This document shows, in pieces, positions 1 to 5,493 of a stretch of DNA of 6,407 nucleotides. The first letter of the stretch is position 1. Every line of letters starts with the position of its first letter. A model generated the notes under the pieces. The model saw only the letters and a program-made list of their open reading frames with translations, was not told the origin of the DNA and did no database searches. Location of the stretch: NCBI GenBank assembly GCA_900555815.1, contig USMR01000052.1:1-6407 (forward strand), written 5' to 3'. Position numbers and translations under genes: made by a program. This DNA is from an uncultured Collinsella sp. GTDB lineage: Bacteria > Actinomycetota > Coriobacteriia > Coriobacteriales > Coriobacteriaceae.

Positions 1-113
1 GAATGGCGGCGGTTGATCTCGACACCGCACAGCGCCGCCGAGGCAAAGACGCCAAAGAGCAACGTCGTCGCATGGTGGATTGCCCAAAGTACCAGTTCTG
101 CCGAGGAAAGCAT
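1..113 (-). CDS. Probable sensor histidine kinase of a LytTR two-component pair, N-terminal fragment
   Basis: Only the first 37 codons are inside the window; the gene continues past the left edge. The minus strand reads from an ATG at 113-111 as MLSSAELVLWAIHHATTLL, then FGVFASAALCGVEINRRH. This is a mostly hydrophobic stretch from about residue 5 to 30 ending in a basic NRRH, as expected for the first membrane helix of a multi-pass sensor. The ATG overlaps the response regulator's stop codon (TGATG), and a GGGAG just upstream inside that gene can serve as the ribosome binding site, so the two genes are probably translationally coupled. Genes directly downstream of LytTR regulators very often encode GHKL-type histidine kinases with an N-terminal membrane domain, and that is the basis of the call. 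No kinase motif is visible because the catalytic part is outside the window. It could instead be another small membrane protein. Confidence 0.6.
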   Translation of the reverse strand, partial: MLSSAELVLWAIHHATTLLFGVFASAALCGVEINRRH

Positions 114-835
114 CAGCGTCTCCCGCCCTCGAACCGTACCGCAAAGTAGGCGTCTTGGAATCCCTGCTTGCAGCTGCGCGCGAGCGGTATGCACGCGCCC
201 GAGCGCATGACGATTTCCGTGCGGTTAAAGTGGTCGATATTGCGCAGATTGACCTGGTAGCTGCGGTGGCACTTAAAGAAGGTCGCGTTTTGGGCCAGTC
301 GGTCCTCGATGCTGCGGAACGGCTCGAGCGCCTCGATATCGCGGCCATCGCGCAGGTGGAAGACCACGTGCTTGTTGCGGGCCTCGGCATATTCGATATC
401 GGATAGGCGCAGGGCATGGTAGCCAAAGGACGTCTTGATGACGAGTTCGTCGGTCGCTGCCGGACGCAGGCTCGACAGCTCGTCGAGCAGTTGCGCCACG
501 CGCTCGTAGGTCACGGGTTTGAGCAGGTAGTCGAAGGCGCGGACCTCGTAGGACTCAAGCGCGAACTCGGGCGATGAGGTCAGAAACACCAAGTGCACGG
601 CGGTATCGGATTGGCGCAGCTCGCGGGCGGTGTCCATGCCGTTGACGAGCGGCATGATCATGTCGAGCATGATAATGTCGGCGCGCGATGCGGCATGGCG
701 TGCCAGCAGGTCCTCGCCGCGCGTAACGAGTGCAACATCGACCGCCGTGTCCGTCTCGGTCGACCAACGGTCGATCATCCGGTGCAGTCTATCTAGAAAA
801 GCGACATCATCGTCGCAGGCAATAATCTTGAGCAT
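113..835 (-). CDS. LytTR-family response regulator (AgrA/LytR type)
   Basis: This 240-residue protein is a two-component DNA-binding regulator. Residues 1-120 form a CheY-like receiver with the acidic cluster D8-D9-D10, the phospho-acceptor D58 (IIMLDMIMP), T86 in the LTSS switch motif and the conserved lysine K106 in LLKPV. Residues about 130-232 form a LytTR DNA-binding domain, recognisable from VIKTSFGYHALRLSDIEYAE, the FKCHRSYQVNL segment (188-198) and the closing IPLARSCKQGF. Length and domain order fit the family. The ATG at 835 was chosen because it is preceded by AAGGGGG at good spacing and starts exactly at the receiver (MLKIIACDDD). The frame stays open for 61 more codons upstream, but that extension has no domain content or binding site. 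The following sensor gene overlaps the stop by one base. LytTR regulators often control peptide-signalling, bacteriocin or adhesion genes; the target cannot be told here. Confidence 0.93.
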   Translation of the reverse strand: MLKIIACDDDVAFLDRLHRMIDRWSTETDTAVDVALVTRGEDLLARHAASRADIIMLDMIMPLVNGMDTARELRQSDTAVHLVFLTSSPEFALESYEVRAFDYLLKPVTYERVAQLLDELSSLRPAATDELVIKTSFGYHALRLSDIEYAEARNKHVVFHLRDGRDIEALEPFRSIEDRLAQNATFFKCHRSYQVNLRNIDHFNRTEIVMRSGACIPLARSCKQGFQDAYFAVRFEGGRR

Positions 836-1043
836 TCTGAGCCCCCTTAGTAGTTCGATTTTGCCACATTGGGTGCGGACCGCCTGCGGAGGCGTGTCCC
901 ATTTGCGTCCCGCGTCGTGCAACTCGCGCCAAGCGGTATTGCGGTGGCGAAAGATGCCCCTTGCGCTATCGAAAGCCCGGCTATCCTCAGCTTGCCAGTT
1001 CGAAAATGGACCTGCCACATGATTGAATCTTTATTTCAACTTT

Positions 1044-1087
1044 ACACCTAGGTTTACAGCTGTCTTGTCAGCTGTAAACCTAGGTGT
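1044..1087. promoter_or_regulatory. Putative NiaR operator: perfect 19+19 base inverted repeat
   Basis: The left arm ACACCTAGGTTTACAGCTG (1044-1062) is the exact reverse complement of the right arm CAGCTGTAAACCTAGGTGT (1069-1087), with the 6-base centre TCTTGT. Each arm itself contains two short palindromes, CCTAGG and CAGCTG. The right arm fills the spacer between the candidate -35 and -10 boxes of the nadA promoter. NiaR-family repressors bind palindromic operators in front of NAD biosynthesis and niacin uptake genes, and niaR is the last gene of this operon, so assignment to NiaR is a strong inference. At 44 bases the dyad is longer than one dimer footprint normally needs. Confidence 0.82.
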
Positions 1088-1093
1088 CATACT
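1065..1093 (+). promoter_or_regulatory. Candidate sigma-A-type promoter of nadABC-niaR
   Basis: TTGTCA (1065-1070, one mismatch to TTGACA) and CATACT (1088-1093, two mismatches to TATAAT) are separated by exactly 17 bases. Transcription would start near 1100, giving a leader of about 30 bases. The -35 box overlaps the centre of the inverted repeat and the spacer is its whole right arm, so a bound repressor would exclude RNA polymerase. Calling it a promoter is inference from consensus and position. Confidence 0.62.
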
Positions 1094-1115
1094 AAAGCCC
1101 CAAGATTCGCCAAAA

Positions 1116-1123
1116 GAGAGGGG
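1116..1123 (+). promoter_or_regulatory. Ribosome binding site that sets the nadA start
   Basis: GAGAGGGG lies 5 bases before the ATG at 1129. A TTG immediately upstream at 1126 is also in frame but sits only 2 bases from this site, so the ATG is the better start. Confidence 0.75.
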
Positions 1124-1128
1124 CCTTG

Positions 1129-2154
1129 ATGGCACAGAGCGCGAACATGGATGCGTCGGAGCTTGCACGCGATATCGCGGCCGGCCTGGCATCGGCAACG
1201 ACGGCAACGGAGCGTGCGGCACTGGTGCCCGCAGAGCTCGTCGAGGCCATTCAGCAACTAAAAACCCAACGTGACGCGGTGATCCTGGCGCACTATTACG
1301 TGGCGCCCGAGGTGCAGGCTGTGGCCGATTACGTCGGCGACAGCTTCTACCTGGCAAAGCTTGCCAAGAGTCTGCCGCAGCAGACTATCGTGCTGTGCGG
1401 CGTGGAGTTTATGGGCGAGAGCGCCAAGCTGCTCAATCCCACCAAGACCGTGCTGCTGCCCGAGCCGGGCGCGGACTGCCCCATGGCGCACATGGTCAAG
1501 CGCGAGACGGTCGACGCGGCGCGCGCCGAGTATGGCGACGACCTGGCTGTCGTCTGCTACGTCAACTCGACGGTCGAGATTAAGAGCTGGAGTGACGTGT
1601 GCGTTACCAGCTCTAACGCCGTCAAGATCGTCTCCGAGCTGCCGCAGCAGCACATCTTGTTCATTCCCGACCAGAACCTGGGCCGCTTTGTGGCCGAGCA
1701 GGTGCCCCAAAAGCACGTCATCCTCAACAACGGCTACTGCCCGCGTCACCACATCATCACCGTCGAGCAGATCGTTGACGCGCAGGAGGCGCACCCCGAC
1801 GCGCTCGTGCTGGCGCACCCCGAGTGCAAGGCCGACGTCCTGGCCGAGGCTGACTACATCGGCTCTACTGCCGGCATCATCAAGTATGCCGAGGAGTCGG
1901 ACGCGAGCGAGTTCATCATCGTGACGGTCCGCGGCGTGCTCTACGAACTCGAGCGCCGCTGCCAGGGCACCGGCAAAAAGTTCTACTTCCCTGCGGTGCA
2001 GCCCACCTGCGTCAACATGGATCTCATCACGCTCGAAAAGCTCGTGCACTGCCTAGAGACGGGCGAGGGCGAGGTGCGGATCGGCGTGTCGGATGCGGCC
2101 GCCGATCAGGCCAAGCTCACGCTCGACCGCATGCTCGAGTACGCGGCGCGCTAA
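1129..2154 (+). CDS. nadA: Quinolinate synthase NadA
   Basis: NadA is a cytoplasmic [4Fe-4S] enzyme that condenses iminoaspartate with dihydroxyacetone phosphate to give quinolinate (EC 2.5.1.72). The 341-residue product has the three cluster cysteines expected for the family: C90 (LCGVEFMGESAK), C204 (NNGYCPRHH) and C294 (QPTCVNM). Active-site signatures are also present: AHYY (54-57), YVNST (144-148), TSSNAVKIV (160-168), HPEC (230-233) and GSTAGII (245-251). The first 35 or so residues precede the conserved core and look like a small helical extension. The segment VTVRGVL (265-271) has Val where I recall most homologues having an acidic residue (TE or TD before xG); this is from memory. 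It is the first gene of the operon, 56 bases before nadB, which makes the unstable iminoaspartate it uses. It is probably repressed by NiaR at the palindrome upstream. Confidence 0.97.
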   Translation: MAQSANMDASELARDIAAGLASATTATERAALVPAELVEAIQQLKTQRDAVILAHYYVAPEVQAVADYVGDSFYLAKLAKSLPQQTIVLCGVEFMGESAKLLNPTKTVLLPEPGADCPMAHMVKRETVDAARAEYGDDLAVVCYVNSTVEIKSWSDVCVTSSNAVKIVSELPQQHILFIPDQNLGRFVAEQVPQKHVILNNGYCPRHHIITVEQIVDAQEAHPDALVLAHPECKADVLAEADYIGSTAGIIKYAEESDASEFIIVTVRGVLYELERRCQGTGKKFYFPAVQPTCVNMDLITLEKLVHCLETGEGEVRIGVSDAAADQAKLTLDRMLEYAAR

Positions 2155-2157
2155 GCC

Positions 2158-2192
2158 AATGTGACATGAGAGACCATCCCATATGCCACATT
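2158..2192 (+). repeat. Intergenic hairpin between nadA and nadB
   Basis: AATGTGACAT (2158-2167) and ATGCCACATT (2183-2192) are inverted repeats with 9 of 10 positions paired and a 15-base loop. The hairpin begins 4 bases after the nadA stop and ends 4 bases before the nadB ribosome binding site. No T-run follows, so it is not a terminator. It could protect or process the transcript, or space the two cistrons; any role is inference. Confidence 0.4.
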
Positions 2193-2195
2193 ACA

Positions 2196-2204
2196 AGGGA
2201 GAGG
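2196..2204 (+). promoter_or_regulatory. Ribosome binding site that sets the nadB GTG start
   Basis: AGGGAGAGG lies 6 bases before GTG at 2211. The in-frame ATG at 2166 lies inside the intergenic hairpin and has no such site before it, so GTG is preferred. Confidence 0.8.
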
Positions 2205-2210
2205 ATTCCT

Positions 2211-3539
2211 GTGGAAACCAAACAATACCCCGATATGGAGTGTGACGTCGTCATTGCCGGTTGCGGCGTGGCGGGCCTGTACGCTGCCCTCAATCTGCCG
2301 ACGAGCATGCGCGTAATCATGCTCTCCAAGGGCGCCGTCGATGAGTGCGATTCGATGCTCGCGCAGGGCGGCATCTGCGTGCTGCCCGAGGGTTCTGACT
2401 ACGATGCCTTCTTTGAGGACACCATGCACGCCGGCCATTACGAGAACCGCCGCGAGAGTGTTGACATCATGATTCGCTCGAGCCGTTCGGTCATCAACGA
2501 CCTGCTGGCCATGGGCGTGGACTTTGAGCGCAAGGCCGACGGCAGCCTCGACTTTACCCGCGAGGGCGCGCACAGCCGCCCGCGCATCGCCTTCCATGCC
2601 GACATTACGGGCAAGGAGATTACGACCAAGCTGCTCCAGGCTGTCCGTAAGTTGGACAACGTGCAGATTTTGGAGCACGTAGCCATGACCGACATCCTGA
2701 CGGGCGAGTGTGACGGCGCCACGGTATGCACCGGTGTTGTCGCCGTCGCCGTGGACGAGGACGATTCAGCTCGCCCCGCCGACGAGCTGGCAACTGCCGC
2801 CGAGGGCGCGCATGCCGGCGAGCCGTTTAAGATCCATGCCCGCCATACGCTGTGGGCAACGGGCGGTATCGGTGGCGTGTACGACCACTCGACCAACTAC
2901 CCGCAGCTCACCGGTGACGCCTGCTACATCGCTCAGGAGCATGGCATTACGATGGAGCACCTGGACTACGTGCAGATCCACCCCACGGGTCTGTTCTCGC
3001 CGCAGCCGGGTCGCACGTTCCTGATCAGCGAAAGCTGCCGCGGTGAGGGCGCGATTCTGCTCAATGCCGCCGGCGAGCGCTTTACCGACGAGCTGCAGCC
3101 GCGCGACGTGGTCTCCGCCTCCATCCGCGAGCAGATGAAGCAGGACGGCACCGAGCACTTCGCTAACATCCGCGCGCGCTGTCTTGAGGACGGTCGCGAT
3201 ATCCTGGACGAGCCCATCCCCGTCACGCCCACGCAGCACTACTTTATGGGCGGCGTGTGGGTCGACAAGGACGGCCGCACCTCGATGCCCGAGCTCTACG
3301 CCGCCGGCGAGACGGCCTGCAATGGCGTGCACGGCAAGAACCGCCTAGCTTCTAACAGCCTGCTCGAGTCTCTGGTTTGGGGCCGCCGCGCCGCGTGGTA
3401 CATGCGCACCGGCAAGTCGCTGGCCGTGGAGCAGGCCGGTGAGCCCGCGCTTGACGGGCGTCACCGCGCCCTGAGCGCCGAGACCCTTGCAATCGATGAT
3501 TTGGCCCGTGCCGCCGGCACGCAGGCCGTGGAGGAGTAG
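2211..3539 (+). CDS. nadB: L-aspartate oxidase NadB, short form
   Basis: NadB is an FAD enzyme that oxidises L-aspartate to iminoaspartate (EC 1.4.3.16), the first step of de novo NAD synthesis. The 442-residue product starts at GTG. It shows the dinucleotide-binding GCGVAG (17-22), AQGGI (51-55), TREGAHSRPR (116-125), ATGGIGGVY (216-224), HPTG (257-260), RGEGAILL (277-284), PRDVV (297-301), QHYFMGG (342-348) and GKNRLASNSLLES (375-387). By my alignment to the E. coli enzyme the catalytic residues correspond to E118, H257, S273 (Thr in E. coli), R298, H343 and R378, so activity is likely kept. It is about 100 residues shorter than E. coli NadB and lacks most of the C-terminal helical domain, as I recall for clostridial forms. 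Two further oddities are an acidic, alanine-rich insert at about 182-205 and a gap near 313-320 in the capping domain. The fold is shared with fumarate reductase flavoproteins, but the nad context settles the call. Confidence 0.94.
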   Translation: METKQYPDMECDVVIAGCGVAGLYAALNLPTSMRVIMLSKGAVDECDSMLAQGGICVLPEGSDYDAFFEDTMHAGHYENRRESVDIMIRSSRSVINDLLAMGVDFERKADGSLDFTREGAHSRPRIAFHADITGKEITTKLLQAVRKLDNVQILEHVAMTDILTGECDGATVCTGVVAVAVDEDDSARPADELATAAEGAHAGEPFKIHARHTLWATGGIGGVYDHSTNYPQLTGDACYIAQEHGITMEHLDYVQIHPTGLFSPQPGRTFLISESCRGEGAILLNAAGERFTDELQPRDVVSASIREQMKQDGTEHFANIRARCLEDGRDILDEPIPVTPTQHYFMGGVWVDKDGRTSMPELYAAGETACNGVHGKNRLASNSLLESLVWGRRAAWYMRTGKSLAVEQAGEPALDGRHRALSAETLAIDDLARAAGTQAVEE

Positions 3540-3542
3540 ACC

Positions 3543-4403
3543 ATGAATCCCATTACCATGAAGCTCGTCGTCGATGATCTGATTTTGCAGGCTCTGCGCG
3601 AGGACATCACGTTTGAGGACGTGAGCACGGCGAGCGTGTGCCCCACGGCGCGTCCCGCCACGGTGGAACTCATCGCCAAGGCCGACGGCATTATCGCCGG
3701 CCTGGACGTGTTCGCCCGCACCTTTGAGCTGCTGGATCCGCAGAGCTCGGTGCTCTTTGATGTTGCCGACGGTGACGAGGTGCACGCCGGCGACCACGTG
3801 GGCCAGGTGCGCGGCGACGCGCGCGTGCTGCTTTCGGGCGAGCGCGTGGCGCTCAACTACCTGCAGCGCATGAGCGGTATCGCCACCTACACACACAGCA
3901 TGGCGGCGGCGCTCGAGGGTACCAAGACCGTGCTCGTCGACACGCGTAAGACCACACCGGGCATGCGTGTCTTCGAGAAGGCCGCGGTCGAGATCGGCGG
4001 CGGCAGCAACCACCGCTATAACTTGTCGACGGCCGTCATGCTCAAGGACAACCACATCGACGCCGCCGGTGGCGTGGCACGCGCGATCGAGATGGCGCGC
4101 GCCCATGCGTCGTTTACCACGACGGTCGAGATCGAGTGCGAGAACCTGGATATGGTGCGCGAGGCCGTGGAGGCCGGCGCCGATATCATCATGCTCGACA
4201 ACATGATCCACGACGACATGGCTGCCGCGATTGAGCTTATCGCCGGTCGCGCCAAGACCGAGTGCTCGGGCAACGTGGACGCCAACAATATCCGCGCGCT
4301 TGCCGACCTGGGTGTTGACTTTATCAGCTCGGGGGCGTTGACGCACTCTGCGCCGATTCTCGACCTCTCGCTCAAGCACCTGCGTCTGCTGGACGGTAAA
4401 TAA
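3543..4403 (+). CDS. nadC: Quinolinate phosphoribosyltransferase (decarboxylating) NadC
   Basis: NadC joins quinolinate to phosphoribosyl pyrophosphate with loss of CO2, giving nicotinate mononucleotide (EC 2.4.2.19). The 286-residue length is normal. An N-terminal sandwich domain (about 1-110) is followed by the barrel that carries the active site. Visible signatures are ERVALNYLQRMSGIAT (100-115), DTRKTTPGMR (133-142, with R135 and K136), NHRYN (156-160), MLKDNH with K168, the acidic VEIECE around E197, IMLDN with D219, and the phosphate-binding end ISSGALTHSAP (261-271). The ATG lies 3 bases after the nadB stop, and GGAGGAG at 3530-3536, inside the end of nadB, is its ribosome binding site, so translation is probably coupled. 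Its stop overlaps the niaR start. It is confidently distinguished from nicotinate phosphoribosyltransferase by these motifs and by its neighbours. Confidence 0.97.
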   Translation: MNPITMKLVVDDLILQALREDITFEDVSTASVCPTARPATVELIAKADGIIAGLDVFARTFELLDPQSSVLFDVADGDEVHAGDHVGQVRGDARVLLSGERVALNYLQRMSGIATYTHSMAAALEGTKTVLVDTRKTTPGMRVFEKAAVEIGGGSNHRYNLSTAVMLKDNHIDAAGGVARAIEMARAHASFTTTVEIECENLDMVREAVEAGADIIMLDNMIHDDMAAAIELIAGRAKTECSGNVDANNIRALADLGVDFISSGALTHSAPILDLSLKHLRLLDGK

Positions 4404-4948
4404 TGGACGCCCGCGAGCGTCGCCGTGCCATCATGGCCGTGCTCGAGCGAGCCAAGGGCCCCGTCTCCGGCAGCGCACTTGCTCGTGAGGTGGGTGTGAG
4501 CCGCCAGATTGTCGTGCAAGACATCGCCCTGCTGCGCGCCGATGGGCACGATATCGTGGCGACCAATCGCGGCTACGTGCTGCAGGAGGCCCCCAGCAGC
4601 CCCGCTGTGCCCACGCGCTTGGTCAAGGTTCGCCACGGCGTGGAGCAGGCAGGCGATGAGCTTACGAGTATCGTCGACGCCGGAGGCGCCGTGCTCAACG
4701 TGATCGTCAATCACCGCGTGTACGGTAAGATCACGGCCGACCTGGACATCCGCAATCGTCGCGATGTTGAGCGCTACCTGCACGATATCGAGAGCGGCAA
4801 GAGTTTCCCGCTACTAACGGTGACGAGCGGCTATCACTTCCATCGTATTGCGGCAGAGGATGAGCAAACCCTCGACGAGATCGAGGCCATGCTCAAGGAA
4901 AAGGGCTATCTGGCAGATCTGATGCCCTACGAGGACGACCTATCGTAG
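4403..4948 (+). CDS. niaR: NiaR transcriptional repressor of NAD biosynthesis (HTH-11 plus 3H domain)
   Basis: This 181-residue protein is a nicotinate-responsive repressor. Residues about 5-60 form a winged helix-turn-helix of the HTH-11 type (ALAREVGVSRQIVVQDIALL, then NRGYVL). Residues about 72-170 form the 3H domain named for its conserved histidines: H78, H104 (VNHRVYG) and H145/H147 (YHFHRI). H78, E86, H145 and H147 match, by spacing, the four metal ligands I recall from the Thermotoga maritima family member. In the family, nicotinate acts as co-repressor. Its start overlaps the nadC stop by one base (TAATG) and the upstream GGACGG is weak, so it is probably translated by coupling. As the last gene of the operon it regulates, it should control itself through the palindrome at 1044-1087. 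No niacin transporter gene, another common NiaR target, is in this window. Confidence 0.95.
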   Translation: MDARERRRAIMAVLERAKGPVSGSALAREVGVSRQIVVQDIALLRADGHDIVATNRGYVLQEAPSSPAVPTRLVKVRHGVEQAGDELTSIVDAGGAVLNVIVNHRVYGKITADLDIRNRRDVERYLHDIESGKSFPLLTVTSGYHFHRIAAEDEQTLDEIEAMLKEKGYLADLMPYEDDLS

Positions 4949-5004
4949 CCGATGCTGCAAACGCCCCTAAGCGGCAATCTGCAGCGGTGCCAAATTAGTT
5001 ATCC

Positions 5005-5054
5005 GCACAAAAAAGGAGGCCTCCGCGGCGATGCGGAGGCCTCCTTTTTTGTGC
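5005..5054. terminator. Bidirectional intrinsic terminator between niaR and ferredoxin
   Basis: Two 22-base arms (5005-5026 and 5033-5054) are perfectly complementary around a 6-base loop, GGCGAT. The inner 12 pairs are GC-rich (GGAGGCCTCCGC with its complement) and are flanked by A6 at 5009-5014 and T6 at 5045-5050. A U-run therefore follows the stem on either strand. It lies 56 bases after the niaR stop and 34 bases beyond the ferredoxin stop, and serves both convergent genes. Confidence 0.95.
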
Positions 5055-5088
5055 ACGGTGTACTTTTGAGTGTGCAAGTGGGGAGTTG

Positions 5089-5274
5089 TTACTCCTCGAC
5101 GATCTCGGTGATCGCGCCAGCGGGGCAAGCGTCCTGGCAGGCGCCACAGGCGACGCAGGAGTCCTCGTCAGCGACGGTGGCGACGTCCTGGAGCTCCAGA
5201 ACGCCAGCGGGGCAGGAGTCGACGCAAACGCCACAAGCGATGCACTCGTCGGCATCAATTACGGGATGAGCCAT
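5089..5274 (-). CDS. 2[4Fe-4S] bacterial-type ferredoxin
   Basis: This 61-residue, very acidic protein is a soluble low-potential electron carrier of the clostridial type. It has two complete cluster motifs: C11-C14-C17-C21-Pro (CIACGVCVDSCP) and C40-C43-C46-C50-Pro (CVACGACQDACP), with the usual exchange of the fourth cysteine between halves. The two halves are an internal duplication. The start at ATG 5274 is preceded by AGAGAGGA at good spacing and gives the normal family length; the frame stays open 22 codons further upstream without a binding site. It stands alone between the niaR terminator and a long divergent region, so the partner enzyme is not shown; in anaerobes such proteins serve pyruvate:ferredoxin oxidoreductase, hydrogenases and similar enzymes. 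NadA also needs reduced iron-sulfur chemistry, but I see no sign that the two are co-regulated. Confidence 0.96.
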   Translation of the reverse strand: MAHPVIDADECIACGVCVDSCPAGVLELQDVATVADEDSCVACGACQDACPAGAITEIVEE

Positions 5275-5335
5275 GGTAGTTTCCTCTCTGTTGACCGACG
5301 CTACAGGCGATGCGCGCCGGTTTGATTCGGGCAAA

Positions 5336-5363
5336 AACATACCACGGGAGCGACCGTTTGCAA
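5336..5363 (-). promoter_or_regulatory. Candidate ferredoxin promoter
   Basis: On the minus strand TTGCAA (5363-5358) is followed after 16 bases by TATGTT (5341-5336), which is preceded by TGG and so resembles an extended -10. Each hexamer matches consensus at 4 of 6 positions. It would give a leader of roughly 55 bases. This is a consensus-based guess. Confidence 0.4.
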
Positions 5364-5415
5364 TACCCTCTGGCCGGCATCTTCATACCGTTCGCCGAGT
5401 ATGCCAAGGTTTACT

Positions 5416-5448
5416 AAAAAACGCGCAGGTGGGGCCGTTGAGCTGCGC
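5416..5448 (-). terminator. Terminator-like hairpin upstream of the ferredoxin gene
   Basis: Read on the minus strand, GCGCAG (5448-5443) pairs with CTGCGC (5428-5423) across a 14-base loop, then G and T6 follow (5422-5416). The stem is short and the loop large, so termination may be weak. If real, it would stop leftward transcripts from the dnaK side before they reach the ferredoxin promoter. No leftward gene is seen there. Confidence 0.28.
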
Positions 5449-5493
5449 AAATGTTAGCTAAAGGTGACTTGAAATATTGAGCTATTGAGCGCG

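Larger units (their letters stand above)
836..1125. other. Divergent intergenic region between the response regulator and nadA
   Basis: This 290-base stretch separates the leftward regulator gene from the rightward nad operon. The half next to nadA (about 1021-1125) is AT-richer and holds the nadA promoter and its operator. The half next to the regulator is GC-rich and has an imperfect hairpin at 877-899. I found no convincing promoter for the regulator. The minus-strand frame remains open through 1018, but I see no evidence that it is translated. Confidence 0.7.

Noticed and set aside
836..1018. Upstream extension of the response regulator by 61 codons to an ATG at 1018
   Set aside because: The receiver domain begins exactly at the ATG at 835, which has a strong AAGGGGG before it. 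The extension has no recognisable domain and no ribosome binding site.
1044..1087. Intrinsic terminator or attenuator for the nad operon
   Set aside because: The dyad has no T-run on either side, and the candidate transcription start lies downstream of it, so it would not be in the nad transcript.
1258..2049. 263-codon minus-strand frame opposite nadA
   Set aside because: It is antisense to a fully conserved NadA sequence, has no supporting start signals, and its His/Asp/Arg/Val-rich composition is typical of GC shadows.
2166..2210. ATG at 2166 as the start of nadB
   Set aside because: It lies within the intergenic hairpin without a ribosome binding site. The GTG at 2211 has AGGGAGAGG at ideal spacing and gives the normal short N-terminus before the FAD motif.
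3345..4379. 344-codon minus-strand frame opposite nadB/nadC
   Set aside because: It is a long antisense shadow caused by high-GC codon bias. The plus strand carries a complete nadC with all motifs.
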